DNA from: an uncultured Prevotella sp.
GTDB lineage: Bacteria; Bacteroidota; Bacteroidia; Bacteroidales; Bacteroidaceae
Assembly: GCA_905233985.1 (NCBI GenBank)
Contig: CAJOFA010000027.1
Span: 1 to 50,967 of the forward strand
Reading direction: 5' to 3'
DNA length: 50,967 nt
Shown here: positions 50,956 to 50,967 of the stretch, one piece after another
How the letters are laid out: every line of letters starts with the position of its first letter
Position numbering within the stretch: the stretch's first letter is position 1
The notes under the pieces: generated by a model
What the model saw: the letters and a program-made list of their open reading frames with translations, nothing else
Told to the model about the DNA's origin: nothing
Database searches by the model: none
Translations under genes and position numbers: made by a program

Positions 50956-50963
50956 CAAAGGTA
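50956..50963 (-). promoter_or_regulatory. -7 element of the BspA-like gene
   Basis: The minus strand reads TACCTTTG followed by C, 29 bp before the ATG at 50926. The -33 element would lie beyond the window edge. Confidence 0.65.
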
Positions 50964-50967
50964 CAAA

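Overview
The window looks like chromosomal DNA of a Bacteroidota, most likely a Bacteroidales of the Prevotella group. Evidence: promoters of the TAnnTTTG (-7) / TTTG (-33) type before almost every operon; sprA (type IX secretion/gliding translocon); a BspA-like leucine-rich surface protein ending in a Prevotella-style type IX sorting tail; meso-diaminopimelate dehydrogenase; a C11 clostripain-type lipoprotein; and a two-subunit glycine decarboxylase. Nearly all of it is housekeeping coding sequence. I see no rRNA, tRNA, insertion sequence, integrase or CRISPR array.

Layout. 1-230: a tandem 22-bp repeat. 0.2-4.1 kb: secreted esterase (-), then a clostripain/phytase-like pair (+). 4.1-6.8 kb: a carboxyltransferase subunit (-) diverging from a polyprenol-phosphate mannosyltransferase (+). 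6.85-11.6 kb: a five-gene minus operon (DUF4369-like lipoprotein, pyrC, MetH-activation protein, metallophosphoesterase, plsC). 11.75-14.0 kb: small membrane protein, FtsB/DivIC-like protein and SLC13 transporter. 14.2-17.6 kb: dacB-mscS-mutY (-). 17.7-20.2 kb: nadB (+) and ddh (-) converging on a bidirectional terminator. 20.3-23.3 kb: HerA-like ATPase, purN, HAD phosphatase (+). 23.3-24.4 kb: flavodoxin-like gene and a 590-bp repeat-filled gap. 24.4-32.4 kb: ruvA-sprA (-). 32.5-39.0 kb: a complete glycine cleavage operon lplA-gcvT-gcvH-gcvPA-gcvPB-lpdA (-). 39.2-44.8 kb: dxs-trkA-trkH-manA (+). 44.8-49.0 kb: glyS, FKBP lipoprotein, ABC-type ATPase, DUF4435/TOPRIM-like protein (-). 49.2-50.9 kb: BspA-like LRR protein (-).

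The genes form coherent units. The gcv operon makes T, H, P1, P2 and L proteins together with the ligase that lipoylates GcvH. TrkA/TrkH form a potassium uptake system. SprA is the outer-membrane pore of the secretion system whose sorting tail is seen on the LRR protein. The ATPase plus DUF4435 pair has the composition of the PARIS anti-phage system, in a compact form.

The most unusual signal is not a gene. At least sixteen places carry short tandem runs (2-8 copies) of a 7-bp word. The word differs between places but is nearly constant within one. The runs lie between genes, across start and stop codons of adjacent genes (4068-4123, 31794-31828, 36515-36550, 41058-41113), between divergent promoters (5951-5978, 17580-17614), and inside reading frames without breaking them (metH-activation gene, mutY, HAD gene, sprA, lpdA, gcvPA, dxs). 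Two further repeat families are present: 22-bp tandem arrays at 71-180 and 24112-24243, and GC-rich palindromes inside the glyS operon.
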